Shown in pieces: positions 34,201 to 42,696 of a stretch of DNA of 64,000 nt (positions are counted from its first letter, which is position 1; every line of letters starts with the position of its first letter). The stretch spans positions 177,828,678 to 177,892,677 of the forward strand of contig NC_133769.1 in the NCBI RefSeq assembly GCF_003597395.2, in the 5' to 3' direction. The position numbers were made by a program, and so were the translations under genes. This DNA comes from Chelonoidis abingdonii (Eukaryota > Chordata > Testudines > Testudinidae). The notes beneath the pieces were generated by a model. The model worked only from the letters and a program-made list of their open reading frames with translations. It made no database searches and was not told the DNA's origin.

Positions 34201-37200
34201 CCTTATTTACTTTACATACAACAATAATTTAGTTTATATATTATAGACTCATAGAAAGAGACTTTCTAAAAACATTAAAATGTATTACTGGCACATGAAA
34301 CCTTAAATCAGAGTGAATAAATGAAGATTCGGCACACCACTTCTGAAAGGTTGCCGAACCCTGCTTTAAAAAATACATTTTGGTACCATTACAGCTATGT
34401 CTGAGTGTGTAGTTTATTATGCCATAACTCAAACTGGGTTTTTTTTTCCTCCCCAGGTCCCAAAACAGTGTTTTTCTGGGCACCTGTTATGAAATGGGTA
34501 AGTATAAGAAGTCACTTTGCTGATATTGTTAACGTTTCTGCAGGTCAGGGAATGATCTTCAGCCACTTAAGGGGAAAGTAACCAGTTCTTGGCGTGAATG
34601 GTCTTGGCCGTGCCATCAAAGAATTTGCTATTAAGGTCCTAATTATGTTTTTAAAATGTGGAGAGTGTCAAAATGACTATACCTTCACTCTGATGGTAGA
34701 GAACACACGTGGCAACAATTTGATTCTTGGAGATCAGTGAGAGATGCACTTTCACTGAAGAGCCCTCTGCTGTGAAATGACTATTGCCAGGCCCAGTGCA
34801 GAACGCCTCTTAAATCAGTCCACCCCCAATGGAGTAGCAGAACAATCCAGCAGTGTTGTGTTTTTGTTTTTTTTTGTTTTGTTCTTTCTTGGATGTCAGT
34901 TGCTAAGACTGACTTCTTGAGATGACAGCCTAATATGGGGAGGACTGCAAGGTCACTTTGAACAGACATGCTACAACTGATGCCTCAGCACAACAATTAT
35001 AGTAAATCTAGGACTGAGCTGAGTTTCTGAGGCTCTTAGTTTATTCAGTCATACCAGGATGTACTTATACTTCTGCAGTAGCTTTGTTTAAACATATTAT
35101 AGTATATAATCTCTTTTTAAAAACACTGCCTAGGTAACAAGTGAAAGTTGATTACCATTCTGGTAAATGGGAACTCCTTGATTTTAGTGCAGTTCAATTT
35201 CCCTATAACAGTCCTTCTGTTATGAAATTTAGTGGTTTGAGTCTACATGTCAGGTTTACATTCAGGGCTGTTCACTCTTGGACCTCATCCATGTCAGCCT
35301 TTTAGTCTACTGTTGGCATTGGCTTTATGTCAAAACTGAGCTAACTAGTATTTGTATAAAGGTATCTTTTGAAAATATTTACCAGCTTTCAGGCACTTTA
35401 TGGTCAATAGTCAGATTACTCTTCCTCTCCTCATCCTTTGCTTTAGCTTTGGGTTTTTGTTTTTCCAGTAGATCTTCCTCTGTTTTGTGCATAGCAGCAG
35501 ATGTAGCATTACTCACAGGCCTGAGCACTGTAATGCCATACCTGGCTTCCGGTGCCTCCACAACATTGCCCTCAAGCTCAAATTGGAATTGCATGTAACC
35601 TCCTGATAATATAACTGCCATAAAATGGCTTTTTCCCTGTATGGCAGGGAGGAGCTTGCTGTATTAATCTATATTAACTAGATGTGTTGAAACTGTATAT
35701 TTTCCTAGATAAGTCCTGCATGGCTCTCCTAACATATTAGGCAACATAAAGCACATACATGATGCACTGAGAATACAGCACAAGGCCTCTGGCTTCAAAA
35801 CCACACAAGCCTCTATTACTCAAGCCAAAGGAGTCCTTACTGACAGTAATACTAAGGTTTCATCATCCTTTAGTGGCTAGAAGCTTCCAGTTGGATACTA
35901 AACAAGACTGATACTGTCCAGCAGAGGGCAGTGATACCACATAGGTAAAATAGTAAGACGTTAGCCAGTATGTTAATCTTTTTTTTAGATAGTTTTAATA
36001 ATCAGTGGCCCATCAATGTTTATTTCTCACTTTTTTTGAAGAGATGAGTTTTAACTATTCTTGAAATAATTATTTTTCCAGCATTTCATTTACCTTTGTA
36101 TAAAGCTTAAGGCTTTTGATGCCACACATGCATGGCACTGTCTGCTTTTTCAAAAGTACATCTTCAAAAATGAGGTTCCCATGTATGACCCCATGGACTG
36201 GTTCTCACGTATGACCCATGGAAACCAATTTCTATGTTTGTATTTGAGAAATGGATGCCACTACTAGGCTGAAACAATATGTTAATCAACACATCGTTGA
36301 GTCTTGTGATAGTTGGTGTGTCTTAACCCCCCATCTCCAGGGGTTTATGTGACTTCGTAGCTTTCGTCGTAAAATTTAAAGTTTCTAGCCCTCATTGTTC
36401 CAGAAAGAATCTTAAACATGAACCCTAAAGGCTCAAAAACCAAAAGGTGTATAAAACCCCTAACCTATTAGTTTTAAATAAATCTCATGATTTTGGGGGA
36501 CCCGACTCAGTGTTGCTGAATGCTTGGCAATACTGTATGCAGGTAATCTTAACTGATGAAACCCAGAATTTTGCAGAAACCTTGATTGTGGCTAGATTCA
36601 GCTATGACCTCTTAGCATCAGTGAACTGGTGTGGTAACTGCCACTGAAAGTAAATTGTTTTTTAGGACCAGAAGCAAACTATAGGACAAGCATTTGTGGG
36701 ACACTAAGAACTCTGCCATATGTCCTGCATTAAATATTTAAACTTCATGAGAGGAGGGCAAAAACGGCTGCCATGCTGTACTATTGCAATGCTCTAATAA
36801 AGATTGCAACTCCATTTCCTGAACTGGGAACACAGGACTTGCAATGCCAGGTCAGACCAAGTGTCCATCTTGTCCCGTATCGACAAAGTCCAGCACTGGA
36901 CACAAGAAACTGCACACTGGAGATCTATGGAATACCCTGCTCATAGGAGAGAGACTTTATCCTATTCTTTGTCAGTTATCAGCTGGCTTATGTCCCAAAG
37001 TGGAAGTTTTCTCCCTGATATGCTAATTCTGTAAATGCTGATATTCTGTTTTATTAAATGTCTCATCCTCTCAATCCTACTAAGCATTTAGTATTACTGA
37101 TACTTTTGGTAGTGAGTTCCACAGGTTAGTCGTGGAAAAGGTGGACAAGTCACTGTCTTTTTGTATAACAAGAAGGTAATTAAGAGCACCCAATCACAGA

Positions 37201-39339
37201 AGATCAGGGTTGGAAGAGTCCTCAGGAGGTCAGTTAGTCCAACTGACCTTTATGCCATTCATTTTTCTACACCTTGGTGTCTCCTTTTAAACACTCTCTT
37301 AATCTTTTTACTTTCTGTTCATGTGGAAGCCTTTCCATGCCTGTAAACATTTGCATCACTCATCTTTAGACATTGTTTCTGCTACTGAAATAGTGAGACT
37401 AAAACGGAACACAATATTTGGAGCTAAACTGCATTGTCAGCCAAAGCTCTTCTTGATCAGGACATGAGACCAGGTTCTTTTCCAGGGTTGGTGCAGTAAA
37501 TTTCAAATATGGTTATGAATATTAGATTATTCCTTCCAATGTGCTCAATCTTTGTCACTACTGAAATTCAGCTGCCATCATGTTGCCTGACCACCTTTCT
37601 CTGTTAGTGCCTTCTGCAGGTCCTTATTGCCTTCTCTACGTGTGCTATAATGGTAGGCTACTTGTCTAAAATTTTCATATTTGAATGTAAATGTATGGAA
37701 GATACGATCTGTCTAGATTTTTAAACTAAAATCTGTTTAAAGCTTCAGGTAAGTGTTAAAATGGCATTCTCCTGTAGGATCTCAAACCACTCTACCTAGC
37801 AAGCTCTCTTAACCTGCTTTACTGTAAAACAGAGTAGGCAGGGTAGTTGTTCTTTGTAAAGGATGGAACCTGGGCATCCCTGGATCTTGAGTTATAAAAA
37901 CAAACACTCTCACCCATTCATTGACTCCTGTTCCCTTTATTGCTCCCTCACAAAAGTAAAAACTGAGGAATGAACATGTTTGCCAACAGTTGATCTGATC
38001 TCTCTGCTTTATATGCTGTATTCCTTCCCCTCCCCCTCTATCTTGTCCATGAAGATTTGTAAGCATTTTGAGTTGGAAATGAGCCTTGTATATGCTTGTG
38101 TATCACAAACTGAAATGGGCTCTCTGGATACTTCTGCACTAAGAGTGGTGTTGGTGATAAATAAATGAAATAATTACTTTGCTGACTAAAGTTGGCTGTG
38201 TCTTTTCTTTACAGGGTTTGGTATGTGCTGGAATGGCTGATATGACCAGACCAGCAGAAAAACTCAGCACAGCACAGTCTGCAGTGTTAATGGCAACAGG
38301 TGAATTCATTCTGTTTCTCCACCTCTGACCAGAATCACCAGTTTGTAATCTTTTCTTCTTAAAGAATCTTCTTCACAAGATTAATGCTCAATTATACATT
38401 AATCTGTTTCACAGATTCTATTATGTGCTAAATTTTTTAACTTCAGCCTTTTATCAAAAGATCCCTCTTTCTGTGATAAGCCTAGATATTTTTTGATAAC
38501 TTATTTATATTATAAAGAGGGCTGTAGGTATTCTGTGGCCATGGAATTCACCACAAAATCCACCCCTTGCCAGGGAGTTGTTTCACAATCTAAATTCTCA
38601 CTTTTTAAACAGTAGAAGGGCTTAGCTACATGGGAAGTTACACTAATAAGAGGCAGTGGGTGAATTTAAAGTGCTAGAGTTGTACAGTATAGCTCTCCAT
38701 GTGGACACTTATTCAAGTTTAAGTGGCCTTTTTGGGGCTTAGGTCATGGTGCTGTGGATGCAGTTTAAGCCAAGCTAAAAAGCAACTTGTATTCTGGAAT
38801 AAGTGTCCACTTGAGGATGTTAAACATCAGCAGTGAAGCTGGTGTAAGTATACTAATATAATTACATCAGTATAACTGGAAAAAACCTTCTTTGTAGATG
38901 AGCCCTCATTCTTATACTTTCAAGTTTCTCTGTGTAAAATGTGTGTAAGTCAGTGTATTGACTTCCTGAATGTGCATCCATCTGGAAACAGTCGCTTAGA
39001 AGCATGAATTACATTCATCTTAATGGGGTGACACTTAATATCAGCATTATTAATAATTCCACTGCTGATCACTCCAGCATATCAGCTCTGTTAAAACTAC
39101 ATCCCAGACTGTTGCCCAGGCCTTCTGATAGGCCGTGGGCCAAAAGCTCCACTTACTACTCAAGTCTTCCATCCCGCCCTCCTACACACACTTCTTGTCT
39201 CTTCACAACTTCTGAGACAGTCGTGCATTGTCAAAAACATCTCATACTTTAAAACTGAAAAACAGGGACTATGTAAAACAATGTAGTATAAAAACACATA
39301 ACGCTGAGATACCTGCACTGACTTCCACCTTTGACTACC

Positions 39340-39371
<32 letters not shown>

Positions 39372-40873
39372 ATTGAAGCTGCTGCAGATTTTCTCACCTG
39401 CTACCCCAGAGTGCCTTCCAGCCTGGAACCTTGCTGCAGAATTAAGGTCCAGCTTGCTGAGTAGTGTACAGGGGCTATCATAGCACTAATGACGTGTGAT
39501 GTGTCCATATGCTATAACAGTTTGAATACCTTTTAGTGTCTGATCAACATTTTTCAAGGGATTTTTAATGTAACTAGATGTATGTTTGAGTATTTAGTGG
39601 TAATCTTTGCTTTTTATCCAACAGGCCTTATTTGGTCAAGATATTCTCTAGTTATTATTCCTAAAAACTGGGGTCTATTTACCGTGAATTTCTTTGTTGG
39701 CTGTGCCGGTGGTTCCCAGCTCTTTCGTATCTGGAGGTATGTACTTACTACTAGGAGGCTCTTCACTAAAAATACTCCTTATTTGGGTGGCTTCTGAATT
39801 TCTAGTATTTGTTAGCACTCACTAATAACAAACAGACCTAGGTAAATACAGTCAGTCTTAAACAATAGTATAACAAATCTTGCAGAACTATTAACTTTGC
39901 GCACCCCAGGGAACAATGTTGACATGTTTTTAAGCCAAGCGAATGGAGTTAAGGTTGTAAATATCTAACCTAACTAGAAGAATTATAGATAAGCAAAACT
40001 TTTAAAGGGATGCTGTAACTTAAATCATAAACCTATTACCTAACATTTCAGAAGCAAATAGAATTTCTCTAGAGATGTCTTTGCAGAATTTGCACTCTTG
40101 GGACACGCTCTTCAAGCTACATAGGGTGCACTTGCCCTTTATGAAACTGTATTGCCATAGGCCTGAATCTCACCCCCGACCAATCCTCATTCCACCAGCC
40201 ATGCATCTCTCTGGATTCCCACTAGTATCACTTGAACCATCCCATCTGTTCCCTCATTTCCCAGGGGCTTTTTTGCTGCCCATACTAAGAGCACACTCCA
40301 GCTCTATTTCATTGGGAGGGCAAACCACAACTCTAAATGGCTACTTAGAATAATGAACTAAAATGAGTCCAGAAGTGGTCAACCATTTCACTCTGGAATC
40401 TTGCAGTAATTGTCTTGCCCAGCTGGTTGGGAGCCTTCACTTGTAGTGTAATCAAAAATTTAACTCAAACTTCTACATGTAAATCAAATTTGATCTGATC
40501 TCCAGGAGTGTTTCTGCCTACAGATAAGGCTTCTGTGCATTTTACCTTACTAAAGACTTCCTGCTATTGCTCAAATGTCTCCCAAAGAATACTCATAGAC
40601 TTTAAGGTCAGAAGGGACCATTATGATCATCTAGTCTGACTTCCTGCACAATGCAGGCCACACAATCTCACCCATCCACTTCTATAACAAACCCCTAACC
40701 TAGGTCTGAGTTATTGAAGTAGTAGGAAAAGGTTCTATTGTAGCTACTAGGAATGTGTTTACAAACTCTCATGTTTGGTTTTTGTATGCTGACTTTGCTT
40801 ATGTTCTGTCTATAGGTACAATCAAGAACTAAAAGCCAAGGGAAAAGAGCAGCAGCAGCAAAAAGAACCTTAA
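19132..40873 (+). CDS. MPC2: MPC2, mitochondrial pyruvate carrier 2 (five coding exons)
   Basis: MPC2 pairs with MPC1 in the inner mitochondrial membrane to import pyruvate for oxidation. Five coding exons, at 19132-19234, 34457-34497, 38215-38299, 39625-39736 and 40816-40873, splice with GT-AG borders and matching phases into 399 bases: 132 codons plus TAA. Diagnostic stretches are LRPLYNHPAG, TVFFWAPVMKWGLVCAG, RPAEKLSTAQSAVLMATG and IWSRYSLVIIPKNW, ending RIWRYNQELKAK. The N-terminal amphipathic helix and the following hydrophobic segments fit the family. The mammalian protein is about 127 residues; here the tail is extended by KEQQQQKEP. Intron 1 is 15.2 kb and full of transposons. The start is set by the family N-terminus and the CpG promoter. 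Confidence 0.96.
19235..20074 (+). other. MPC2 intron 1, first part
   Basis: It is GC-rich CpG-island sequence to about 19620 and then ordinary non-coding DNA. Long open frames on both strands near 19130-19690 are effects of high GC content. Confidence 0.6.
20075..21647. mobile_element. hAT MITE split by a second hAT element
   Basis: The outer element runs from CAGTGGGTAGGAACC at 20075 to GTTGCCCACCCGTG ending at 21647. It belongs to the same family as the intact copy at 34052-34363 ('tatggcac', 'tattactggcacatgaaacc', 'ggcacaccacttctga' in the same order). Flanks TATTAGAG (20067-20074) and CTTTAGAG (21648-21655) agree at 6 of 8 positions. Its right end is separated from its body by the 1.26-kb insertion at 20364-21622. 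Confidence 0.78.
20364..21622. mobile_element. GC-rich non-autonomous hAT element nested in another hAT
   Basis: The termini are inverted: CAGGGCCGGCTTTAGG at the left and CCTAAAGCCGGCCCTG at the right. The host sequence is duplicated as ACTTCTGA (20356-20363) and ACCTCTGA (21623-21630), 7 of 8 identical. The middle (about 20640-21030) is a degenerate minisatellite of 'ggctggctgcaggcaggg'-like units. The part at 21050-21430 repeats 'gaggcagctgga(g)ccc' and 'gctggagcgcggcaaa' blocks. The left part near 20405-20560 is AT-rich. No transposase is encoded; the frames through the GC-rich part are compositional. Confidence 0.85.
21648..22193 (+). other. MPC2 intron 1 sequence without recognised features
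   Basis: AT-rich non-coding DNA with short A/T homopolymers near 21850 and 22122. I see no gene or transposon end. Confidence 0.45.
22194..22355. mobile_element. Tc1/mariner-type MITE, 162 bp, TA flanked
   Basis: The left end CCTCCACCCTGATATAA is inverted at the right end as TTATATCAGGGCAGAGGTG. The element is flanked by TA at 22192-22193 and 22356-22357, the mariner target site. Internal words 'gatataatg' and 'ggtaaagcagcgctgggggg' recur in such MITEs. It codes for nothing. Confidence 0.8.
22358..25917 (+). other. MPC2 intron 1, mainly unique sequence
   Basis: Apart from the tRNA-like pseudogene at 23213-23281 I recognise no gene, repeat terminus or structured RNA here. The short frames (22834-23022, 25754-25984) have no family resemblance. 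Confidence 0.4.
23213..23281 (+). pseudogene. tRNA-Arg(CCU)-like pseudogene, retroposed
   Basis: The text CAGTGGCCTAATGGATAAAG gives the D-arm and A box of tRNA-Arg, and GGTTCAAGTCCCATCTGGGG gives the T-arm, B box and 3' acceptor strand. About four bases are missing around the anticodon (TTGGCTAAGCCAG, where CTCC is expected), and the 5' acceptor strand no longer pairs with the 3' one. The copy lies between two 17/18-identical direct repeats beginning ATGAAAGCAT (23198-23215 and 23286-23303). This looks like a target-site duplication from LINE-driven retroposition rather than a working gene. Confidence 0.8.
25918..26762. mobile_element. Non-autonomous hAT (Charlie-like) element, 845 bp
   Basis: The left end is CAGGGGTGAGCAAACTTTTT followed by 'ggcccgagggcc'. 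The right end, read inward, is CAGAAGAGGTGAGCAAAATA followed by 'tgacccaggggcc'. The interior is a G-rich series of 'ggggtgcaggctctgg'-like units, then a GC-rich core. The flanks share only TAGTC (25913-25917 and 26763-26767), so the 8-bp duplication is not clean. It has no transposase; the long frames at 26349-26779 arise from composition. Confidence 0.75.
26763..28959 (+). other. MPC2 intron 1, no recognised feature
   Basis: Ordinary AT-rich non-coding DNA. The frame at 27596-27805 has no recognisable domain and no good splice context. Confidence 0.4.
29313..29622 (+). pseudogene. DIRS-like gag remnant
   Basis: An ATG at 29313 opens MSKSSSTLCEATFQDSADGE followed by LCPDC and a stop at codon 27, a Cys-pair opening as in DIRS-type gag proteins. 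Polar, proline-rich text follows in other frames up to 29622. The protein would have coated the RNA; this copy cannot encode it. Confidence 0.5.
29895..30420 (+). pseudogene. DIRS-like reverse transcriptase / RNase H remnant
   Basis: Pieces in different frames resemble the DIRS RT region: PGVFTNMMIVAENL (about 29910-29955), then MLNLLKVHGFISVRKSF with ILSTRLSS (30015-30090), then QCLKLLGL and FSSLQWWSAHNT near 30195-30390. The catalytic YLDD box is not recognised and several stops occur. An unrelated hAT-like fragment follows at about 30430. Confidence 0.6.
30430..30676 (+). repeat. Fragments of two hAT-like elements
   Basis: 30436-30545 begins 'gttgctctcaacctttccagatactgtg', a common sauropsid hAT-like terminus with the usual 'agtttcacctcac' further in. 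30611-30676 begins 'ggggttctcaaactgggg' and is cut by the mariner-like insertion at 30679. Both are partial and lack right ends. Confidence 0.5.
30679..31542. mobile_element. Mariner-like non-autonomous element in TA, 864 bp
   Basis: The left end CAGTAACTCCTTACTTAA and the right end, read inward, CAGTAATTCTTCACTTAA are inverted repeats. TA dinucleotides flank them at 30677-30678 and 31543-31544. Inner text 'gttatgttcctgaaaaatgcaactttaag' has a partner near the right end ('acgttaactgggatgactttaag'). The central part (31100-31440) is GC/purine-rich and non-coding. Removing it brings hAT-fragment and DIRS text together. Confidence 0.8.
31545..32440 (+). pseudogene. DIRS-like tyrosine recombinase region, degenerate
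   Basis: The frame at 31545-31842 reads GIPIILDFLQEGIDS and later FFPKWDLLLVLRALT, both typical of the recombinase part of vertebrate DIRS elements. Downstream, in other frames, come LPEVNSSFHTSQEF and DVAHLRCQCVENL, matching the order of later blocks in that domain. The catalytic R-H-R-Y set cannot be confirmed through the frame changes. The enzyme would have integrated the circular DNA copy without a target duplication. Confidence 0.6.
32557..32639. repeat. Perfect 19-bp inverted repeat (DIRS terminal/internal complementary region?)
   Basis: CAGAATTGTGGGAGATGCT at 32562-32580 is exactly inverted as AGCATCTCCCACAATTCTG at 32621-32639 across a 40-bp loop. Related copies lie at 28970-28986 (inverted) and 32869-32893 (direct). 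In DIRS elements an internal complementary region sits beside the right terminal repeat, which this layout resembles. Confidence 0.65.
32965..34051 (+). other. MPC2 intron 1, no recognised feature
   Basis: AT-rich, apparently unique DNA with a poly-T run at 33804-33815. No gene or transposon end is seen. Confidence 0.4.
34052..34363. mobile_element. hAT MITE with perfect 8-bp duplication, 312 bp
   Basis: It is bounded by CTTTAAAA at 34044-34051 and 34364-34371, identical copies. The left end is CAGGGGTAGGCAGCCTATGG; the right, read inward, is CAGGGTTCGGCAACCTTTCA. It is the same family as the split copy at 20075-21647. It lies 93 bp upstream of MPC2 exon 2 and could influence that splice acceptor, though the polypyrimidine tract at 34440-34456 is independent of it. 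Confidence 0.9.
34457..34497 (+). CDS. MPC2: MPC2 coding exon 2 (41 bp)
   Basis: It follows a strong polypyrimidine tract and CCCCAG at 34451-34456, and completes the split Gly codon. It encodes GPKTVFFWAPVMKW, the start of the first hydrophobic segment, and ends at a consensus GTAAGT donor (34498). Confidence 0.95.
35389..35629 (-). other. Unrecognised exon-like coding frame, antisense in MPC2 intron 2
   Basis: On the minus strand a stop-free stretch of about 80 codons is preceded by a good acceptor (CCTCCCTGCCATACAG at 35630-35645). It is followed by a possible donor (CTG/GTAAAT) near 35386. Translation includes GGYMQFQFELEGNVVEAPEA, YGITVLRP and a Lys/Glu-rich run EEDLLEKQKPKAKAKDEERK. 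The composition is protein-like rather than random, but I do not recognise the family. It could be an exon of an antisense gene, a processed pseudogene fragment or chance. No neighbouring exon was found. Confidence 0.3.
36418..36540 (+). repeat. Dispersed repeat, copy 2 of 2 (CATGATTTTGGGGG type)
   Basis: It shares 'gaaccctaaaggc', CTCATGATTTTGGGGGACC and 'gaatgcttggcaatactg' in the same order with 9915-10045. The class is unknown and no terminal repeat is seen. Confidence 0.5.
36819..37690 (+). repeat. CR1/L3-related LINE remnant (non-coding)
   Basis: Text such as 'ccaggtcagaccaagtgtcc', 'gtgagttccacaggtta', 'catgtggaagcctttccatgcc' and 'aattcagctgccatcatgttgcc' occurs in an order I recognise from the CR1-like repeats of turtles. 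A second short piece (37195-37245, 'agatcagggttggaagag') resembles a CR1 3' end. No open frame survives. Limits are approximate. Confidence 0.5.
37691..38214 (+). other. MPC2 intron 2, last part
   Basis: Nothing is recognised. It ends in a polypyrimidine tract and ACAG at 38214, the acceptor of exon 3. Confidence 0.45.
38215..38299 (+). CDS. MPC2: MPC2 coding exon 3
   Basis: Encodes GLVCAGMADMTRPAEKLS and TAQSAVLMAT, with the last Gly split over the junction. This covers the end of the first membrane segment and the conserved RPAEKLS loop. Borders are TTTACAG/GG and ACAG/GTGAAT. Confidence 0.95.
38618..38906. mobile_element. Harbinger-like MITE
   Basis: It starts AGGGCTTAGCTACATGGG and ends TTTGTAGATGAGCCCT, an imperfect inverted pair of the GGGCTTGTCTACAC type seen in other MITEs here. 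Inner text (GTGTCCAC...GTGGACAC near 38700 and 38806) is also inverted. The 3-bp target duplication is not clear. Confidence 0.6.
39340..39365. repeat. Poly-T run, about 26 bp
   Basis: A pure T homopolymer inside MPC2 intron 3. It may be an old retroposon tail on the minus strand, but no body is recognised. Confidence 0.8.
39625..39736 (+). CDS. MPC2: MPC2 coding exon 4
   Basis: Encodes LIWSRYSLVIIPKNWGLFTV, NFFVGCAGGSQLFRIW and the first two bases of the next Arg codon. This is the most conserved part of the carrier, with two membrane segments. Borders are AACAG/GC and GGAG/GTATGT. Confidence 0.95.
39737..40815 (+). other. MPC2 intron 4
   Basis: It holds a CR1-type 3' end at 40594-40715. 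The rest is unannotated. It ends in TTCTGTCTATAG at 40815. Confidence 0.55.
40594..40715 (+). repeat. CR1 3'-end fragment
   Basis: Starts 'catagactttaaggtcagaagggaccatta' and continues 'tgatcatctagtctgac' and 'ctcacccatccact', a frequent CR1-related repeat of turtles and birds. Confidence 0.65.
40816..40873 (+). CDS. MPC2: MPC2 coding exon 5 (terminal)
   Basis: Encodes YNQELKAKGKEQQQQKEP and the stop TAA at 40871-40873. The tail beyond ELKAK is longer and more charged than in the mammalian protein, with four consecutive Gln codons (CAG CAG CAG CAA). Confidence 0.94.
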
Positions 40874-41035
40874 TGCTACTGGTCATATCCAGCTGTGCAC
40901 AGAACTTCCATTGGGACCTAGCTTGACCAGTTTTAATCTTCTCGCATTGAGAAGGATGTGCTAATTTTTCTAAATGTGTAGAGGACAAATGTATTTCTTC
41001 AGATGTAGGTAACATGCAGTGTCTCTGTAAGTTTA

Positions 41036-41041
41036 AATAAA
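41036..41041 (+). terminator. MPC2: Poly(A) signal of MPC2
   Basis: AATAAA lies 163 bp after the MPC2 stop codon, giving a short 3' UTR. It is the only canonical signal in the stretch just after the stop. Confidence 0.8.
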
Positions 41042-42494
41042 ATATAACCTTTTAAATTATAGCTGGTGTAATCAGTTTACAATATGTTAAGGCCATTTTG
41101 ATCCACAAACATCTAAGCAGATTTGCCTTTCCAGAAAAATAGAAATTCTTGGATGGCTCAGCTGATGATGAGATGTGGAACCTCTTGATCAGCTGTCCAA
41201 ATCCGGCCTGGAACCTAGTGAGTAATTCAATTATATATGAGTGATTCAATGGCTAAATAACCTTTGAGCAGGGGGGAATGTCTATATCACAAATTATCAC
41301 CACTCTGTACTAAATGACTTGTTAGCACTCTCAGGAGCATGATCAGGAACAGATGAACCCTGGAGACTGAACTACCCTTGCTCTCTAAAAGGTGTTGTCT
41401 CAGATGAGGACTGACACACAAGGAAGGCAGCATATGGGGAAGTTTGCTTGCACCTGTGCTGTACCTGGTCTCTCATAAGACTGACTCCAGGCCTGTGAAA
41501 TCTCTTGTACATGGGTATTCAGATTCCAAACTGACAAAGTAATTCCCTAAGGTTGCTGACTCAAATTAAGAAAATTCTTAGCATTTATCAGAATTATGTT
41601 CCATTCTGTACTATACAACAAGCAGGGAAGCGTTCACTTCCCCAGTGAGTGAGACGACCTTGACATGCCAAGGCTGGACTCTCTTCACACAGTGGAACAT
41701 AGCACATCATGGCTAAAATGTTAGGACTGTTCTAAATGTTTGTAAGGAGGCGTTCTCTGCAGCAGTGGCGTTCAACCTTTTCTCAGTTTTGGACCCCCTA
41801 AATTTCAAATAGAGCTGAAGCTTCCTGTGGAAATCTTAAACGTAAGTCTGCAGACCCCAGGTTGAAAACCACTGCTCTACATCTCCTGGAATGTAGCAAT
41901 TCCCTGGTAAGTGTTGTCCCAAGATGTTCTCTATCCCACCCCTTCTGTCAAAAAGATCTCTTCTACTTGAGATAGTCATGTGGGAGGAATTGTCCTCTTG
42001 AACTGCAGTGAATAAAAAAACAGCATGGAATTTGAGAGGCTTAGGTAACCATCTGGATGAAGGAGTTCAAGGTGAAATGACCTAGCCCCTCAAATAGAAG
42101 AGAAAATAGGCTAAGCTGAGAATTGCTGCCTTTTAGTAGCCCCTAGCAAAATCATGTGTTGCTTGGACTAGAGCATATTATAACTAACTTACAAAAGGGC
42201 TAGTCATTCATAGTTAGCAGTTGATCTTTCTTGCATGTGTCTACTTCCATAAATGTGTGTTCTCACTCAACATTCCAAAACAATGACTCTCCGTGGGGGC
42301 TCCTTCTCAGTGAATTTCCAAAGTAAAGGGATATACATTCAGGTAATAACTTACTCTAGGGACAGAATATGGTGAAAACTTAGCAACACTCCAGTTTAGG
42401 GCAATAGGCCTAATGCAATTACTCAAACTGGAAATTGTTAAAACGCTGTAACTAACAGCCATCAGTTTTGTGGTAGTTCAGGACTAGCCTTAAA
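41042..42494. other. Intergenic sequence after MPC2
   Basis: No gene is recognised. It contains the small hAT MITE at 41763-41874. Confidence 0.45.
41763..41874. mobile_element. Short hAT MITE, 112 bp
   Basis: The ends are inverted: CAGTGGCGTTCAACCTTTT and, read inward from the right, CAGTGGTTTTCAACCTGGG. Flanks CTCTGCAG (41755-41762) and CTCTACAT (41875-41882) agree at 6 of 8 positions. It is non-coding. Confidence 0.75.
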
Positions 42495-42696
42495 TCATCT
42501 AAACAAATACTGCAATGGAGAGAACCAATCAGCTATTCTACTGTAGTCTTCAGAAAAGTACTGATGCTGCTTAGGTTCGGTGGTCTGGCAGTATCTCTCT
42601 CCTAAAGTCTTAAGCCTGCTGGCCCCCACCAGCCACTTAAACAACTTCTTGAAAAGCTTCCACAACATGGTAATCGCTGCTGTTAAAACAATCACT
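42495..42696 (-). other. Exon-like frame encoding a possible membrane-anchored tail
   Basis: On the minus strand a 66-codon open stretch begins right after a good splice acceptor (CCCCTCTGATTGCAG at about 42697-42711) and ends in TGA followed by TTTAAGGC. Its translation has a short hydrophobic start (IVLTAAITMLWKLFKKLFKW), a basic stretch, then a polar tail containing YCQTTEPKQHQYFSEDYSRI. That would suit the last exon of a membrane protein convergent with MPC2, but I do not recognise a family. No clear upstream exon or poly(A) signal was found. Confidence 0.25.

Larger units (their letters stand above)
34498..36818 (+). other. MPC2 intron 2, first part
   Basis: It holds the unrecognised minus-strand exon-like frame at 35389-35629 and the second copy of a dispersed repeat at 36418-36540. 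The rest is unannotated AT-rich DNA. Confidence 0.4.
38300..39624 (+). other. MPC2 intron 3
   Basis: It contains the MITE at 38618-38906 and a T homopolymer at 39340-39365. The remaining sequence is unremarkable. It ends in TTTTTATCCAACAG at 39624. Confidence 0.55.
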
